Made by a program: the position numbers and the translations under genes
The notes under the pieces: model-generated
What the model saw: only the letters and a program-made list of their open reading frames with translations
Told to the model about the DNA's origin: nothing
Databases searched by the model: none
Assembly (NCBI GenBank): GCA_004154925.1
Contig: QJNS01000750.1
Coordinates: forward strand, 61,909-125,908
DNA length: 64,000 nt
Direction of reading: 5' to 3'
Source: Monosporascus cannonballus
Taxonomy: Eukaryota > Ascomycota > Sordariomycetes > Xylariales
Shown: positions 1 through 10,727 of the stretch, in pieces
Position numbering within the stretch: the first letter of the stretch is position 1
How the letters are laid out: each line of letters begins with the position of its first letter

Positions 1-2650
1 AACTTTTAGGGATATTATTTTGAACCGTTATGTAGTTGCTTTAATTTCGCTTTAATAATAATAACAATACGTCGTATTTTTCTTTAATGCCTATTTTCTT
101 TCTTATATTTTGTTCTTATAGGTAATAAGGTTTTTATCGTATCCTTATGCTTGTATTCGTCGTTATTATCGATCGAATATTAAGATCTTAATTTTTTTTT
201 TCATTTATTAACAAGGAATGAAAATGAATTTTCCTTGGCTAGTTTTACCGTTAATTAAAATTTCGTATTAACGTATTTATGGTAATCTTAAGATTATATT
301 GTATTTCTTAAATAGAACGATATTAAAATTAATTATCTAATATAATTTTTTAATAAAAATGTTAAAGTTATTATTTTCGCATTTAATTCTTTCGTTATTA
401 TAAACGAATTCTTAACTTTCGGTATTCGTTATTATATAAGATTTTAACTTATATTTTTATGGTAATTTAAACTTAATAACTATATTCTATATAATATCAT
501 TCTCGTTTAAAGCTTTGTAATCTATTATTACGATATATTAATACGTCCCAATTGATATATCCAAAGTAATAAAGTTATTAACGATTTTTATTATTATATT
601 TAAAATCTTTTGTAAAAATTCCTTTTAATTTCTGTAAATTTCGTTATTTTACAACTTTTTTATAAATAACCTCTTTTTTAATTTTTTTCGAATCTCTCAA
701 ATTGTATTTGCGTTTTTTCGTTTAACGCGTTAAGCTGTTATATTTATCTTTATTATCGGCGTATTATCTTTTAAAGCTATATTAATTATTTTTAATTTTG
801 TTATAATTTTTTTCCTTATCGAATAAATGATTTTCTTATATTTGCGATTATATTTCATTATATGTTATTTTTGTTATTATTTGAACGATTTTTTATAAAT
901 TCAAGTATTTTCTTTTTAATAATTTTCTTTTTATAAATATTTATAATAAATTTTAATTATAAATAAAAATCTGTAATAGTCTTTTAATAATAATCTTTTA
1001 TTATACGTTAAATTAACTTTTTTTCCGTTTGGCATTTATATTATTAATAATAATAATAAAGTTTTTTTGCGGATATTACATTTTTTCGGGCCAGTTTTTT
1101 GTTTCGGCTTATTATTAAATAGCCTTTGGAAATATAGTTCGAAAATATTAATATCATTATTTATTATTTTTATTATTTCTAGCACGGTTTAAAAATCTCA
1201 TCCTTTATAATATATGCAGGTAATTTGTCCATATATATATTATTTCCATTTTTCGTAATCGGAATATTCTCGTTGTCGACAATATATGGTATATATTTTG
1301 CCGTATCGATCAGGGGTTCCGGGACGAAATCTTTCTATTTAATTCTAATATTCGCGTAACCATCCTTATAATGTTTCTTATTGGGTTCTCGATACCTATT
1401 AAGCCAGCTTTCTAACTTTTCGCATTTTTCGTCGAATTTTTTGTCGTAATAATCCTTATTGGACTTTTTGCCATGGGGGACCTGGCATATACTGAGGCTG
1501 AATTATGTTAATAAATTTGCCTCTATTTCTTTTGTTTTTTGTTTTTAAATTATCCTTTAGATACAAATTTTTAATTATTTTAACGCGGCTTTTTAAATAC
1601 TTTATATTACGATAACTCATATTTCATTTTGTTATAATTATAATATTTAATTTAGCTTTAATTCTTTTTATATATAGATTTTAATTTTATAAATCTTAAT
1701 TTTATGTCGTAAAAAATGTTATTACGTTATAAAACGTTAATATTAATTATATATCGGGATTTATTAACGTTTTGTCTTTTAATATTTTTAATATATTATA
1801 CATATTATCGATCGTTAATTTTAATTATTGTAACGATATAATCCGATAAATATTTAGGCCGATCAAATTTAAAAAAAAAATTATATTTTTTAGGCCGTCG
1901 AAAAACTTCGCTATTAATACGTTTTGTCCTTAATTTAATTTAGCAGCTAATTAAATTTACGTATTACCGTAATTAAATATTAATCCTTTTTATCGTAATT
2001 ATTGGATTTATATTTTAACTTTTATTCTTTCGTTTATTATTTCGAAAACCTCAATTAATATTTATTCGATTTATTCGTAATCGTTATAAATTCCCATTAC
2101 CTTTGGGTTTCGTTTCTCGATTAATAAAATAATATATTCTTTTATAACAAATTCGAATTAAATAACTGTATATTCGGTAAATTCTCCGATTACGAATTTA
2201 CTTCGTATAATAAATATAATTAATTAAATAAGAAAATACCCGCAATATATTCGATATTAAATTAAAAACAATTATAGCTTAATTAAGGTTCTGTCGAAAG
2301 GTTATAGTTTAAAAAGCTTAAAAACTTTTCCAGTTCTTTAGTAAAATTTAATTAAATAATTTAACTTATTTTGAAAAAGCTTTTTAATTTCGGGAGCCTT
2401 TGTTTTTTCCTTATGTTTTTTATAAGTAACTTAAAAAAACGTTATAAGATTTTTATTATTTCTTTTAAGTTGAATAATACGTTCATTTATAACATCCAGA
2501 CGTTAAAGAACTTCTTCGCGAAAAAGATAAGGTTTTTCTTTTTCCTCCTTAGATTCTATTCCAATGTCCGGGTAATCAAAACCCTATTAAATGGGCTATT
2601 CGGACTACTTATTAATAAATATAACGTTAATCGATATTGCTCAAAATTTA
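1..2650 (-). pseudogene. gag and protease region of Gy1-a, RIP-degraded
   Basis: Capsid/nucleocapsid and the start of pol for a Ty3/gypsy element. No long frame survives, but local frames are readable on the minus strand. A CCHC zinc knuckle is at about 1619-1655, where the ligand positions now read Tyr (pattern YYNYNKMKY). Just downstream, at about 1385-1475, a well kept stretch reads GKKSNKDYYDKKFDEK. The protease region lies around 250-560. The N-terminal gag is of the type shared with Gy1-d and Gy1-g, containing a stretch beginning KAPEIKKLF near 2370-2400, and differs from that in Gy1-b, -e and -f. The plus-strand open frame at 2371-2691 is the mirror of this gag and not a gene. Confidence 0.8.
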
Positions 2651-2679
2651 ACGGTATTACTGAACAAAAGCTTATAACG

Positions 2680-3037
2680 TATAAAAGCTAAAGGGTTTAA
2701 CCAATTATTAAACCTTAATCGTACGAGTTTATATCAATAAAAGTATTATAAGAAATCTTAGTAATAAATATAATGACGTATTATGTTTCGTAATACCAAA
2801 GGTGTCTTGGGTAACGAATTGTTATTGCAAGTTAAAGCTATTTAAACTATAGAAATAATAAACGTGTATATCCTTTCGTGAATCCCATTAGATCCTTTGG
2901 ATTATTCCGGATTTCTATCGAATAACTGCATAGATCCCGTTAGATCTCTTAGATCACTCCGGATCTATGTCACGTGATTCTGACCCATTTGGGTCCTGTT
3001 TCGGTCGTTAAGTGACCGTTTCTAAGATCCTCTCTTG
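2680..3037 (-). repeat. 5' LTR of Gy1-a (main part)
   Basis: Starts at the RIP-altered TATAAAAGCT, matching TGTGACGGCT in better kept Gy1 copies. It shares the conserved block with TTTAACCAATTATTAAACC and GTAATACC found in all Gy1 LTRs. Its U3 portion (about 2880-2990) is unlike the others and holds several GATC-centred near-repeats (GGATC, AGATCCC, AGATCTC, AGATCAC). The final 14 bases are at 9853-9866 because Gy1-b inserted at base 3037. Confidence 0.85.
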
Positions 3038-3470
3038 TGTGACGGCTAAGCGGTTTAACCAACTATTAAACCTTAAGTCGACGGGTTTATGTTGGCAGGA
3101 ATATCGTGGGAATCTAAACAATGGATATAGTAACGTATTACGTTTCGTAATACCGGAAATGCCTTATTACAAACGATTAATATTAATAAGTATTGCAAGC
3201 TAAAATTATCTAAATTATGGAATTAATAAGCGTATATATCCTTTTTCTTTAGCTGGATTACTACCAGTAAGTTAATAATCCGGCTTATTGGCTTACCACC
3301 AGTAAATTGGTGATCCGGCTTACTGGTTTATCACCAGTAAATTGGTGATCTGGCTTACTGGCTTACCACCAGTAAGTTGGTGATCCATTACGTAACCTGA
3401 TTTACATAATTTTTTTTGGCCTTTTCCGTTATAACCGTTCCTGGAGGCCGTGGCTTATCAGGTCGTAATA
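3038..3470 (-). repeat. 3' LTR of Gy1-b
   Basis: 433 bp, displayed on + from TGTGACGGCTAAGCGG to GGTCGTAATA. The partner LTR has the same length. U3 contains about 3.5 copies of a 36-bp tandem unit (3253-3386) with the arms CTTACTGG and CCAGTAAG, so each unit can fold. Immediately inside is CGATCTCCC, the complement of the polypurine tract (GGGAGATCG on the coding strand). Confidence 0.93.
3253..3386. repeat. U3 tandem repeat of Gy1-b type (about 36-bp unit)
   Basis: Three to four units, each with GGCTTACTGGCTTACCACC then AGTAAGTTGGTGATCC. The paired CTTACTGG/CCAGTAAG arms make each unit a potential hairpin. The same array is in the other LTR at 9631-9764, where the last unit is almost free of RIP changes and shows the older CTCACTGG/CCAGTGAG form. 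Gy1-f LTRs carry a related array. Gy1-a, -d, -e and -g have different U3 repeats. Confidence 0.8.
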
Positions 3471-3544
3471 CGATCTCCCTTTTCCCAAAATTTTGTCCTC
3501 AAGATTTCTTTTTTCCTAGTAAATTTTTTCCACATACTTTTAAC

Positions 3545-4115
3545 ATATCTTCAGGTATATCCAAATGTCGTTCCCGCAAATCCGAATAACGATTTGCCTT
3601 AGCTAATTTAATTGAATTCGAAAGTTTTAATATAATACCTTGTTTTTTTTATTTTATTCGATAACTTAATTACCAAATAATAAATAGGATTTTTCGTTAT
3701 AAGGAATATGTCCGTCGAGGTCGTTCGTATAATGGAATAAAAATTCCTATTTCCATAATTAATCGTTATATCGCAAAATCGAAAAAATTAAAAAAAAAGT
3801 TAACGGCCGAAAAGTCTTTATTCGAAACTTTTGCGCGTTTTTTTTTGCATACGTCGTTAACGTTAATATTATTAATTTTAGGGTACAAAATTTGTTAATT
3901 ATTCCTTTTAACCCTTAAATAATTCCAATAATTTTGCGTAATTGGAATCGGAATCCGTAATCTAGATTTAAGCCTTAAAAAGGATAAATATTATTAATTG
4001 GAATACGGTAAACCAAAGGTTTCCCTTTATAAATTTCGTAAATTAAAATATTATTATTTCGAATAATTCCGCCGTTACTGGTAAAAATTCTTTAATAGGC
4101 GCTAGGCACTAATAA
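3545..4115 (+). pseudogene. Opposite-strand cassette gene of Gy1-b (Cys-cluster + coiled coil), degraded
   Basis: This frame runs against gag-pol, from beside the 3' LTR toward the chromodomain. It aligns with the cassette of Gy1-f: both begin with ATA-TCT-TC(A/C)-GGT-ATA-TCC, so the original start was probably ATG at 3545-3547, lost by a G-to-A change. Readable pieces include ANLIEFESF, YKEYVRRGRSYNGIKI and AKSKKLKKKLTAEKSLFETF. The RxxYVRRGRSYNG stretch corresponds to the second cysteine cluster, with Cys now Tyr. The total, 571 nt, is 2 nt shorter than in Gy1-e and Gy1-f (573 nt), so the frame is shifted around 3840. The 3' end overlaps the chromodomain codons of pol. Function is unknown. 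Confidence 0.7.
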
Positions 4116-7100
4116 GGTTTTTGGCAGGTTCCCAGGTATTCTTAAAATCCGGGTATTTTTTCCATTTAATTAGGTACTAGGTAAATCCGTTTTATTTCCG
4201 CGTATTAAGGATTTTTTCCATTTCGTACGTTTATTTGTCTTTTATTTCTATATTATCTTATGCCGTATATACTTTAATTATATTTACTGATAACTCGAAT
4301 AAGAAAATATTAAAAATTAAATAGAATTTAACCTTTCGTAAAAGTTCTAATTAATAATTGTTTTTTGAAATTTTCTTAGCAATTTTATATAAATCGATAT
4401 ATTTGAAATCGATTTTTTTGCTAAATCGTTTTGTTTAAATATTTTTTGTAACGAGAAAAACCATTTTCCTTTTTTCGAAAGTTAATTTTTTTAACCTTTT
4501 TTAATTATAATATTTACTTATTTAATTTCGTACGAATTTTAATTTTATCTTTATTTCTTAATGCAGCTATCGTAATTATTCTAACGTAAAAATTGCTTTA
4601 ATATTAATTAAACCGTCGTTACGTATTTTTTTATATATTTCCGAAATAAAACCAAAATTTACGTTTATAAAAGTTATTTTAATACTTTCGTAATAATTAA
4701 TATTATAAATCAACTAAATAATCGGTAACTTTTTAACCTAATTATTTTCTTCGTAATTAATATAATATCGTAAATAAATTATTAAAATTTAGGTTATTCG
4801 TTTTATTTATTTATCCCTTTATAATTTAAATACGCTAAATAACTTATGATTTAAGCCGATCTATACCATAAAGCCTTACCAAAATTTTAATACAAATATC
4901 GATCCTTTATTTAATATAATTTCTATTAATAATCCATATATGCTGAAAATATATTTAAAACAAATATATGCCAGTTATTCGGCATTTATATCATTATAAT
5001 ATAGTAAGAAATAAAAAAATTTTGTAAACCGATCGACGATTACAAAAATACTATTATAATATATTTCCGTAATTAAACCTTTTAATATAAAATGTTTGGT
5101 AATAAAATCAAATATAATTAAATATTATAATTATTTTATAATTAATAATAATTGTAATTTTCCATATAGCTTATGTTATTAAATTTTTGCTTTAACGTAA
5201 ATATCGTATTGCCGTATGATTTTTTATATTATTAATTTTATTTTGGGAAAAAAATATATGCATTAAAATTACTTTAAGGTTTTATAAATCTCTGGATATC
5301 CATATAATTAATATTCGTATATTTTTCGTATTAAATTTTTTTAATATATTTCTAAAATTTATATGTTATCCGTTTTTTGGTTTTCTGGAAAACTATCGTT
5401 ATGTTATTAAATTTTCTAATATATATCGTAAGGTATTGCCCGAATTATTACAATCTGTCGTAAGCGTAAATATCTTTCTGTAATAATATTAAAAATTATA
5501 TAATTAATTTTGACCAATTTTTTTTCGAGGTTTAATCGTTTATTTAAAGTATTTGCTTTGCCGTTTTCCAATATTTTTATGGATAATAACGAAATTGAAG
5601 TTCGCCAATTTTTCTACATATCTTAATTATCGTTTTGTAAATTCCTTGGTCGTAGTAAATCGGGTAAAATTTTAATAATTTATATAGATTTTGACCTAAT
5701 GCAAGTTTTCCTTTAGGAAATACTTAAACTCCCGAAATTCCATAATAATAACTATAAATTCTTTATCTGAAATACCATAATTAAGTTTGATTCTTTTTAA
5801 TTTATACGAAAAAAATATAATAAGATATAATTTACCTTAATTATTTCGTTATCCGATTATTACGCTTAATTCGTAATCCGAAATATCGGTTTTTAACTTA
5901 ACGAAACGGTTTAGATCGTATATAATTAATATTAACTTGTTGGTAATTATATCCTTAATACTTTAAAAAATTTTTTCCGTATTTGGCGTCCATTTGAATT
6001 TTTTTTGGTAAGATTCGTTAAAAATATAATTATCCTATTAAAGTTTCGAATAAATTTTTTGTAGTAATTGGCGAATCCAAAAAATGCCTATACCTTTTTA
6101 ATTATTATTAGTATTTGTTATTTTGTAATTACAGCAATTTTCTTAAGGTCCATTTTGATATATTCTGGGGTAATAATATATTCCAGATATTTCATTTCCT
6201 ATATATGGAATTAATTCTTTTTTATGTTAATAAGTAACTTTATGTTTTTTAAAGCTTAAAAAACCTTATAAACGTATCCCGCGTATGCTTTTTCCGTTTC
6301 CAAAAAGATAAAAAAATCGTCGAGATAGCAAATAACGAAAATATCGAGGTATTTTCGTAATATATAATTTACTATTCGCTAAAAGGTTACTAATGCGTTC
6401 GTAAATCCTTTTAATATAATTAAATATTTAAATAATTCGTATTTTATCCTAAAAGTTATCTTTTATTCGTATCCTTTCTTAATCCTAATAAAGTTATATT
6501 TATTTTTAAGATCGAATATTATAAATTATTTGGTTTTATAAAATCAGTTTTTTATTTCCGTAATTAAGGCTAATGGTATTCGATCTTTAATAATAATGTC
6601 GTTTAATTGTTAATAATTAACTATAAGTTGTAATTTTCCATTTTTTTAGATACGAAAAATATCGGGTACCCTGTTGGTAATTTCGAAAATTAAATCCATC
6701 TTTTTTATAACCGATTTTCCAGGTATTTTCTGAGAGTACGTAATTCGTTTCCGTTAAGGTTATAAATAGGGTAAAACTTTGTCGAAAATCCTTTTTTGAA
6801 AATTATTTTATAATCCCATTCGTTATGTTCTGGTAATTTCGTATCGAGCTTTTTTCTGAAAAACTGTTCGTATTTATGGTATTATAATAATATATTAGTT
6901 AAATTTTCTAATTCCTTAGGTTATTATTTTTGTTATTTTAAATTGTTATTTAATTATTTTAATTTCGTTTTAATAATAGTAATAATACGTCGTATTTTTC
7001 TTTAATACCCGCTTTTTTTATGTTTTGTTCCTTTGGGTAATAAGGTATTTATCGTATTTTTATATTTGCATTTATTGTTATTATCGATTAAATATTAATA

Positions 7101-9400
7101 TTTTTATTTCTTTTTCTTTTATTTATTAATATGGAATAAAGTGAATTTTATGTCGCCAGTTTTGCCGTTAATCAAAATTCCGTACTGGCGTATCCATAAT
7201 AATCTTAAAATTATATCGTAATTCCCGAATAAAATAATGTCGAAATTAACCGTTTAATATTATCCTTTAATAAAAATCTCGAAATAATTAATTTTGCGTA
7301 TAATTTTTCCGTTATCGTAAACAAATTCCTAACCTTCGGCATTCGTTATTATATAAGGTTTTAACTTATATTTCCATAACAATTTGAACTTATTGATTAT
7401 ATTTGGTATAATATAATTTTTGCTTAAAGCTTTGCAGTTTATTATTGCGGTATACCAGTGTGTTCCGATTCGTATGTCCAAAATAATAAGGTCGTTAATG
7501 TTTTTTATCGTCGCGTTTAAAGCCTTTTTTGGGAATTTCTCTTAATTTTTTTGGGTTTCGTTATTTTGCGGTTTTTATATAAATAACTTTTTTTTAATTC
7601 TTGTTCGAATTTGTCGAATCTTACTTATATTTTTTCATTTAACGCATTAAGTTATTATATTTATCGTTATTGTCGGCGTATTGTTTTTTCGAACCGTATT
7701 AATTATTTTTAATTCTTTTATAATTCCTTTTTTTATCGAATAAATTGTTTTTTTATATTTACGATTATATCCCATTATGCATTATTTTAATTATCGTTTT
7801 AAAAATTTCGTATAAATTAATATATTTTTTCTTTAATACCTTTTTTTTAAAGGATCCGTAATAAATATTAATTAAAAATACAAATCCGTAATAACTTTTT
7901 AACAGTGCTTTTTTACCGTACGCTGGATTAATTTCTTTTCCGTTTAATAATTATATTATCTATAATAATAAAAAATGTTTTTTTACGGATATTGCTTTTT
8001 TTTAGGTTAATTTTTTATTTCGGCTAGTTATTAGATATTTTTTGGGGTTATAGTTCGAAGTTATCAATATTATTACTTATTATTTTTATTATGTCCGGTA
8101 CGATTTGAAAAATTAAATCCTTTATAATATATTCGAATAATTCGTATGTAAATATGTTATTTCTATTTTTCGTAGTTGGGATATTCTCGTTATCGACAGT
8201 ATATGGCGTATATTTTGCCGTATCGATCGGGGGTTCCGGAACAGATTTCTTTTATTTAATTTTAATGTTCGCATAATTATCCTTATAATGCCTTTTGTTA
8301 TATTCGCATTATCTGTTAAGTTAATTTTTTAACTTTTCGCATTTTTTATTGGATTTTTTATCGTAATAATTCTTATTAGACCTTTTACTTAAGGCTTGAT
8401 ATATATTTAGCTTAAATTATGTTAATAACTTTGCTATTATTTCCTTAATTATTCCTGGATTATCCTTCCGGTATAGGGGTTCAGTTATTCTATTGTAATT
8501 TTTTAGGTTTTTTGTATTTATAAGCTTTATATCCCATTTTGCCACAGTTAAAGCACTTAATTTGGCTTTAATCTTATCTGTGGATAACGCCAAGTTTTAT
8601 AGGTTTTAGCGCCGTTCCATAAGAAGTAAGGGGTACGTTTTGTTTCTTTTCCTGGTTGGATTTATATCTCGAATATGAGGCGTATTATCCTTTTTTTTGT
8701 TATCGTTATTCAAATTGTAGATTGTTAATTTTGATACTTTTGCGATATATTAATTTAGGGTAATTAATTGTTTAATCCGAATAATTTTATTTTTTATATT
8801 ATTTTTTAATTTTTTGTAAAATATATTAATAAAGGTATCGGTTTCGTTATTTTTTTATTTTGCCTTAACCGTAAAGCTTTTAAAGTTTATAACGTATTTC
8901 GACGCGGATTTTTTTATCGGAATTATAAGAGTTATTAAGTTGTTAATCGTTTTTTATCCGGATTATTAAAATTGTTACGTATTTTATTTTCGAAATTAAT
9001 ATAAATTAAAAAGATTTTATTAATAAAATTTTCCTTATTTATTTTTTTTATTTTTAGGAAATTTCTTATAATAGGTTTAAATTAATTAGCCGCATTTTTT
9101 GTTAAGTATATTTTTATTATTAGGACCATATTCGTTAAATTATTAAGATTTAGGAAACGAAGGTAAATTCGTGCTTAAATTAAGAAGGTTTAAAAGTTAT
9201 TTTTTTTATCGTAAGGTTCTGGTGTTTTTGGCTTTATACGAACGAAAAAGGGTTAGGTAAATGGCGTAGCCTTAAGCTGTCGAACTTTTTTCTTTAATTT
9301 CCGAATTCGAGCCTAAAATTGTTAAGTAAGGGTTTTCTAAATGTTGGTCGATATTTTGACAATGTTAAATATTACTTAAAGTTTAATAATATTACTGAAT
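4070..9400 (-). pseudogene. gag-pol of Gy1-b, RIP-degraded
   Basis: Encodes the structural and enzymatic proteins for retrotransposition. On the minus strand, gag includes the motif KPxxPEPYD (near 9200) and a knuckle CFNCGKMGY (8527-8556) in which His is now Tyr. Protease is around 7150-7550. Reverse transcriptase has YLDD followed by FFIF near 6310-6330. RNase H and then integrase follow down to about 4200. The chromodomain reads KKYPDFKNTWEPAKNLI at about 4100-4160. Many in-frame TAA/TAG codons occur at former Gln and Trp codons. It is surely non-functional. Confidence 0.85.
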
Positions 9401-9414
9401 AAAAGTTTATAACG

Positions 9415-9847
9415 TATAACGGCTAGGCGGTTTAACCAATTATTAAACCTTAAGTCGACGAGTTTATGTTAGCAAAAATATCGTGGGAATCTAAATAATG
9501 GATATAATAACGTATTACGTTTTGTAATACCGGAAATGCCTTATTACAAACGATTAATATTGATAAATGTTATAAGTTGAAATTATCTAAATTATGGAAT
9601 TAATAAGCATATATATTTTTTTTCCTTTAGCTGGATTATTACTAATAAGTTAATAATCCGGCTTATTAGCTTACTATCAGTAAGTTGGTAATCCGGCTTA
9701 TTGGCTTACCACCAATAAGTTGGTGATCCGGCTCACTGGCTCACCACCAGTGAGTTGGTAATCCATCACGTGACCTGATCCACATAGTTTTCTTGGCCTT
9801 TTCCGTTGCGACCGTTCCTAGAGGCCGTGGCTTGTCAGGTCGTAATA
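9415..9847 (-). repeat. 5' LTR of Gy1-b
   Basis: 433 bp, equal in length to 3038-3470. Begins TATAACGGCTAGGCGG (RIP form of TGTGACGG) and ends GTCGTAATA. U3 array at 9631-9764. The segment from about 9715 to 9840 is nearly free of RIP, so it preserves the ancestral U3 sequence best. Confidence 0.93.
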
Positions 9848-9852
9848 TCTTG

Positions 9853-9866
9853 GTTGGGTTATAACA
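9853..9866 (-). repeat. Displaced end of the Gy1-a 5' LTR
   Basis: GTTGGGTTATAACA completes the LTR at 2680-3037 after removal of Gy1-b and one TCTTG copy. It matches the LTR ends of other Gy1 copies, for example GTTGGGTCATGACA at 51877-51890. Confidence 0.85.
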
Positions 9867-10540
9867 CTATTGATATGTATTAGAAAATCCAACAATATAA
9901 CAATAATTTTCCAGAAAACTAAAAAATAAACAAAATACAGGTTTTAAAAAATTTTGAAAGGATTTAATACGAAAAATATATAAACATTAGCTATTGTTAC
10001 GGATCCTCAAGCGGGCCCGTTCTGGAGGCCCCAGGGCTGCAGGAGTAAAAACCCCACACTCTAGGTCACGTAACCTAAAATGATCTAACTGATCTATTAA
10101 ATCACATAGATCACCTTAATCTAAGTGATCTGACAAATCAAGGAGATCAATAGCACACCAGCAGAATAAAGGGAGGTATAAGATTTCGGGTCTCCTATGT
10201 AAATAGCCACCTACTTAGTTTTCGCTCCTTAGCTATCAATCTAAGCTCTCCATCTGGAGACAACTGTACCATTCTCTAATTGAAAAAGGAATACCTTGAA
10301 ATCTCCTTAACGAACATACTAAATCATTCTTCGCCTTATTATTACCTGCAAATCAAGACCCTTTTCGGATACTGCTCATACCTCCAGGTGGATGTATGAC
10401 AGGTTCGTTACAGCTATACAGATATTTAAAGGTTTACAAAACTTTAAAAATGTTATAACGAATTTACTAATTTTTTAAAAATAAAATAATCAATATAAAA
10501 AAATTATATAGCAATACGATATTTGCGCCAGAATAAAAGT
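9867..10540 (+). pseudogene. Gy1-c: integrase-region fragment of a plus-coded Gy1 element
   Basis: This stretch, once the solo LTR at 9995-10412 is removed, aligns with the spacer and integrase N-terminal region of Gy1-e (about 25200-25455), including GATTTAATACGAAAAATATA and the ATTTGCGCCAGAATAAAA landmark. Its left part lies beyond the window, cut off by Gy1-a. On its right the rest of integrase, the chromodomain and most of the 3' LTR are missing. Only the last 56 bp of LTR remain at 10672-10727. A foldback element sits at the junction. No reading frame is intact. Confidence 0.75.
9995..10412 (+). repeat. Gy2 solo LTR
   Basis: 418 bp from TGTTACGG to TTCGTTACA, flanked by a perfect 5-bp duplication GCTAT (9990-9994 and 10413-10417). 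It is in the same orientation as the Gy2-b LTRs and has no internal sequence, so it formed by LTR-LTR recombination. Its second half matches the Gy2-b LTR closely. Its first half is a different, GC-rich U3 with many GATC-containing short repeats (about 10070-10150). It is much less RIP-affected than its surroundings. It keeps AGCTATCAA (10231-10239), the likely self-priming site. Confidence 0.92.
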
Positions 10541-10544
10541 ACGT

Positions 10545-10668
10545 ATGAGGTAACGAGAATGCGACGCTAATTGCAATATTAAAAGGTCAGTAATTCCAAA
10601 CCCCAATTAGAGTTTGAGATTGCTGACCTTTTGGTATTGTGGCTAGCGTTGCACCTTCGCTATCTCAC
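10545..10668. mobile_element. Foldback MITE-like element, about 124 bp
   Basis: Two arms of about 56 bp (10545-10600 and 10613-10668) are inverted copies around a 12-bp loop. Landmarks are AAAAGGTCAG...CCAAAC on the left and GTTTGAGATTGCTGACC on the right. The left arm has RIP-type differences from the right arm. TA flanks both sides (10544-10545 and 10671-10672), which would fit a TA target site. No coding capacity. It sits exactly where Gy1-c lost its 3' third, so it may have inserted before or during that deletion. Confidence 0.7.
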
Positions 10669-10671
10669 AGT

Positions 10672-10727
10672 AATATAAACCCGTACGACTAAGGTGTAAT
10701 AGTTGGTTAAACCGCCTAGCCGTCATA
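10672..10727 (+). repeat. Terminal 56 bp of the Gy1-c 3' LTR
   Basis: Matches the end of plus-coded Gy1 LTRs: AAACCCGTACGACTAAGG, then GTTGGTTAAACCGCC and GCCGTCATA (RIP form of GCCGTCACA). It abuts the Pogo-1 transposase fragment directly, so Gy1-c was inserted in Pogo-1. Confidence 0.8.

Larger units (their letters stand above)
1..3037 (-). mobile_element. Gy1-a: Ty3/gypsy chromovirus, partial (runs off left edge), minus-coded
   Basis: This is the 5' part of a Gy1 element read on the minus strand. It contains a 5' LTR (2680-3037, with its last 14 bases displaced to 9853-9866), the gag region and the protease region, and the window edge cuts it near the start of reverse transcriptase. The + strand is T-rich throughout, as expected for an A-rich retroelement coding strand on minus. 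Gy1-b has been inserted inside its LTR: TCTTG occurs at 3033-3037 and again at 9848-9852. Rejoining the two pieces gives an LTR of 372 bp that ends GGTTATAACA. The 5 bases after it (9867-9871, CTATT) would be its own target duplication, whose partner lies outside the window. Confidence 0.9.
3038..9847 (-). mobile_element. Gy1-b: complete Ty3/gypsy chromovirus, 6810 bp, minus-coded
   Basis: A full-length element with two 433-bp LTRs (3038-3470 and 9415-9847) and a perfect 5-bp target duplication TCTTG (3033-3037 and 9848-9852). It sits inside the LTR of Gy1-a. Order on the minus strand is 5' LTR, gag, protease, reverse transcriptase, RNase H, integrase, chromodomain, 3' LTR. An opposite-strand cassette gene (3545-4115, plus) lies between chromodomain and 3' LTR. 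RIP is heavy, but the YLDD motif and two knuckle cysteines remain. Confidence 0.95.

Noticed and set aside
2371..2691. Plus-strand open frame of 106 codons (and the similar one at 52812-53009)
   Set aside because: Lies exactly antisense to gag of Gy1-a and Gy1-d and recurs only because gag does; the minus strand gives the recognisable gag peptides.
3253..3386. CRISPR-like array of regularly spaced repeats
   Set aside because: Units are adjacent tandem copies inside an LTR U3, with no unique spacers, and recur in the partner LTR.
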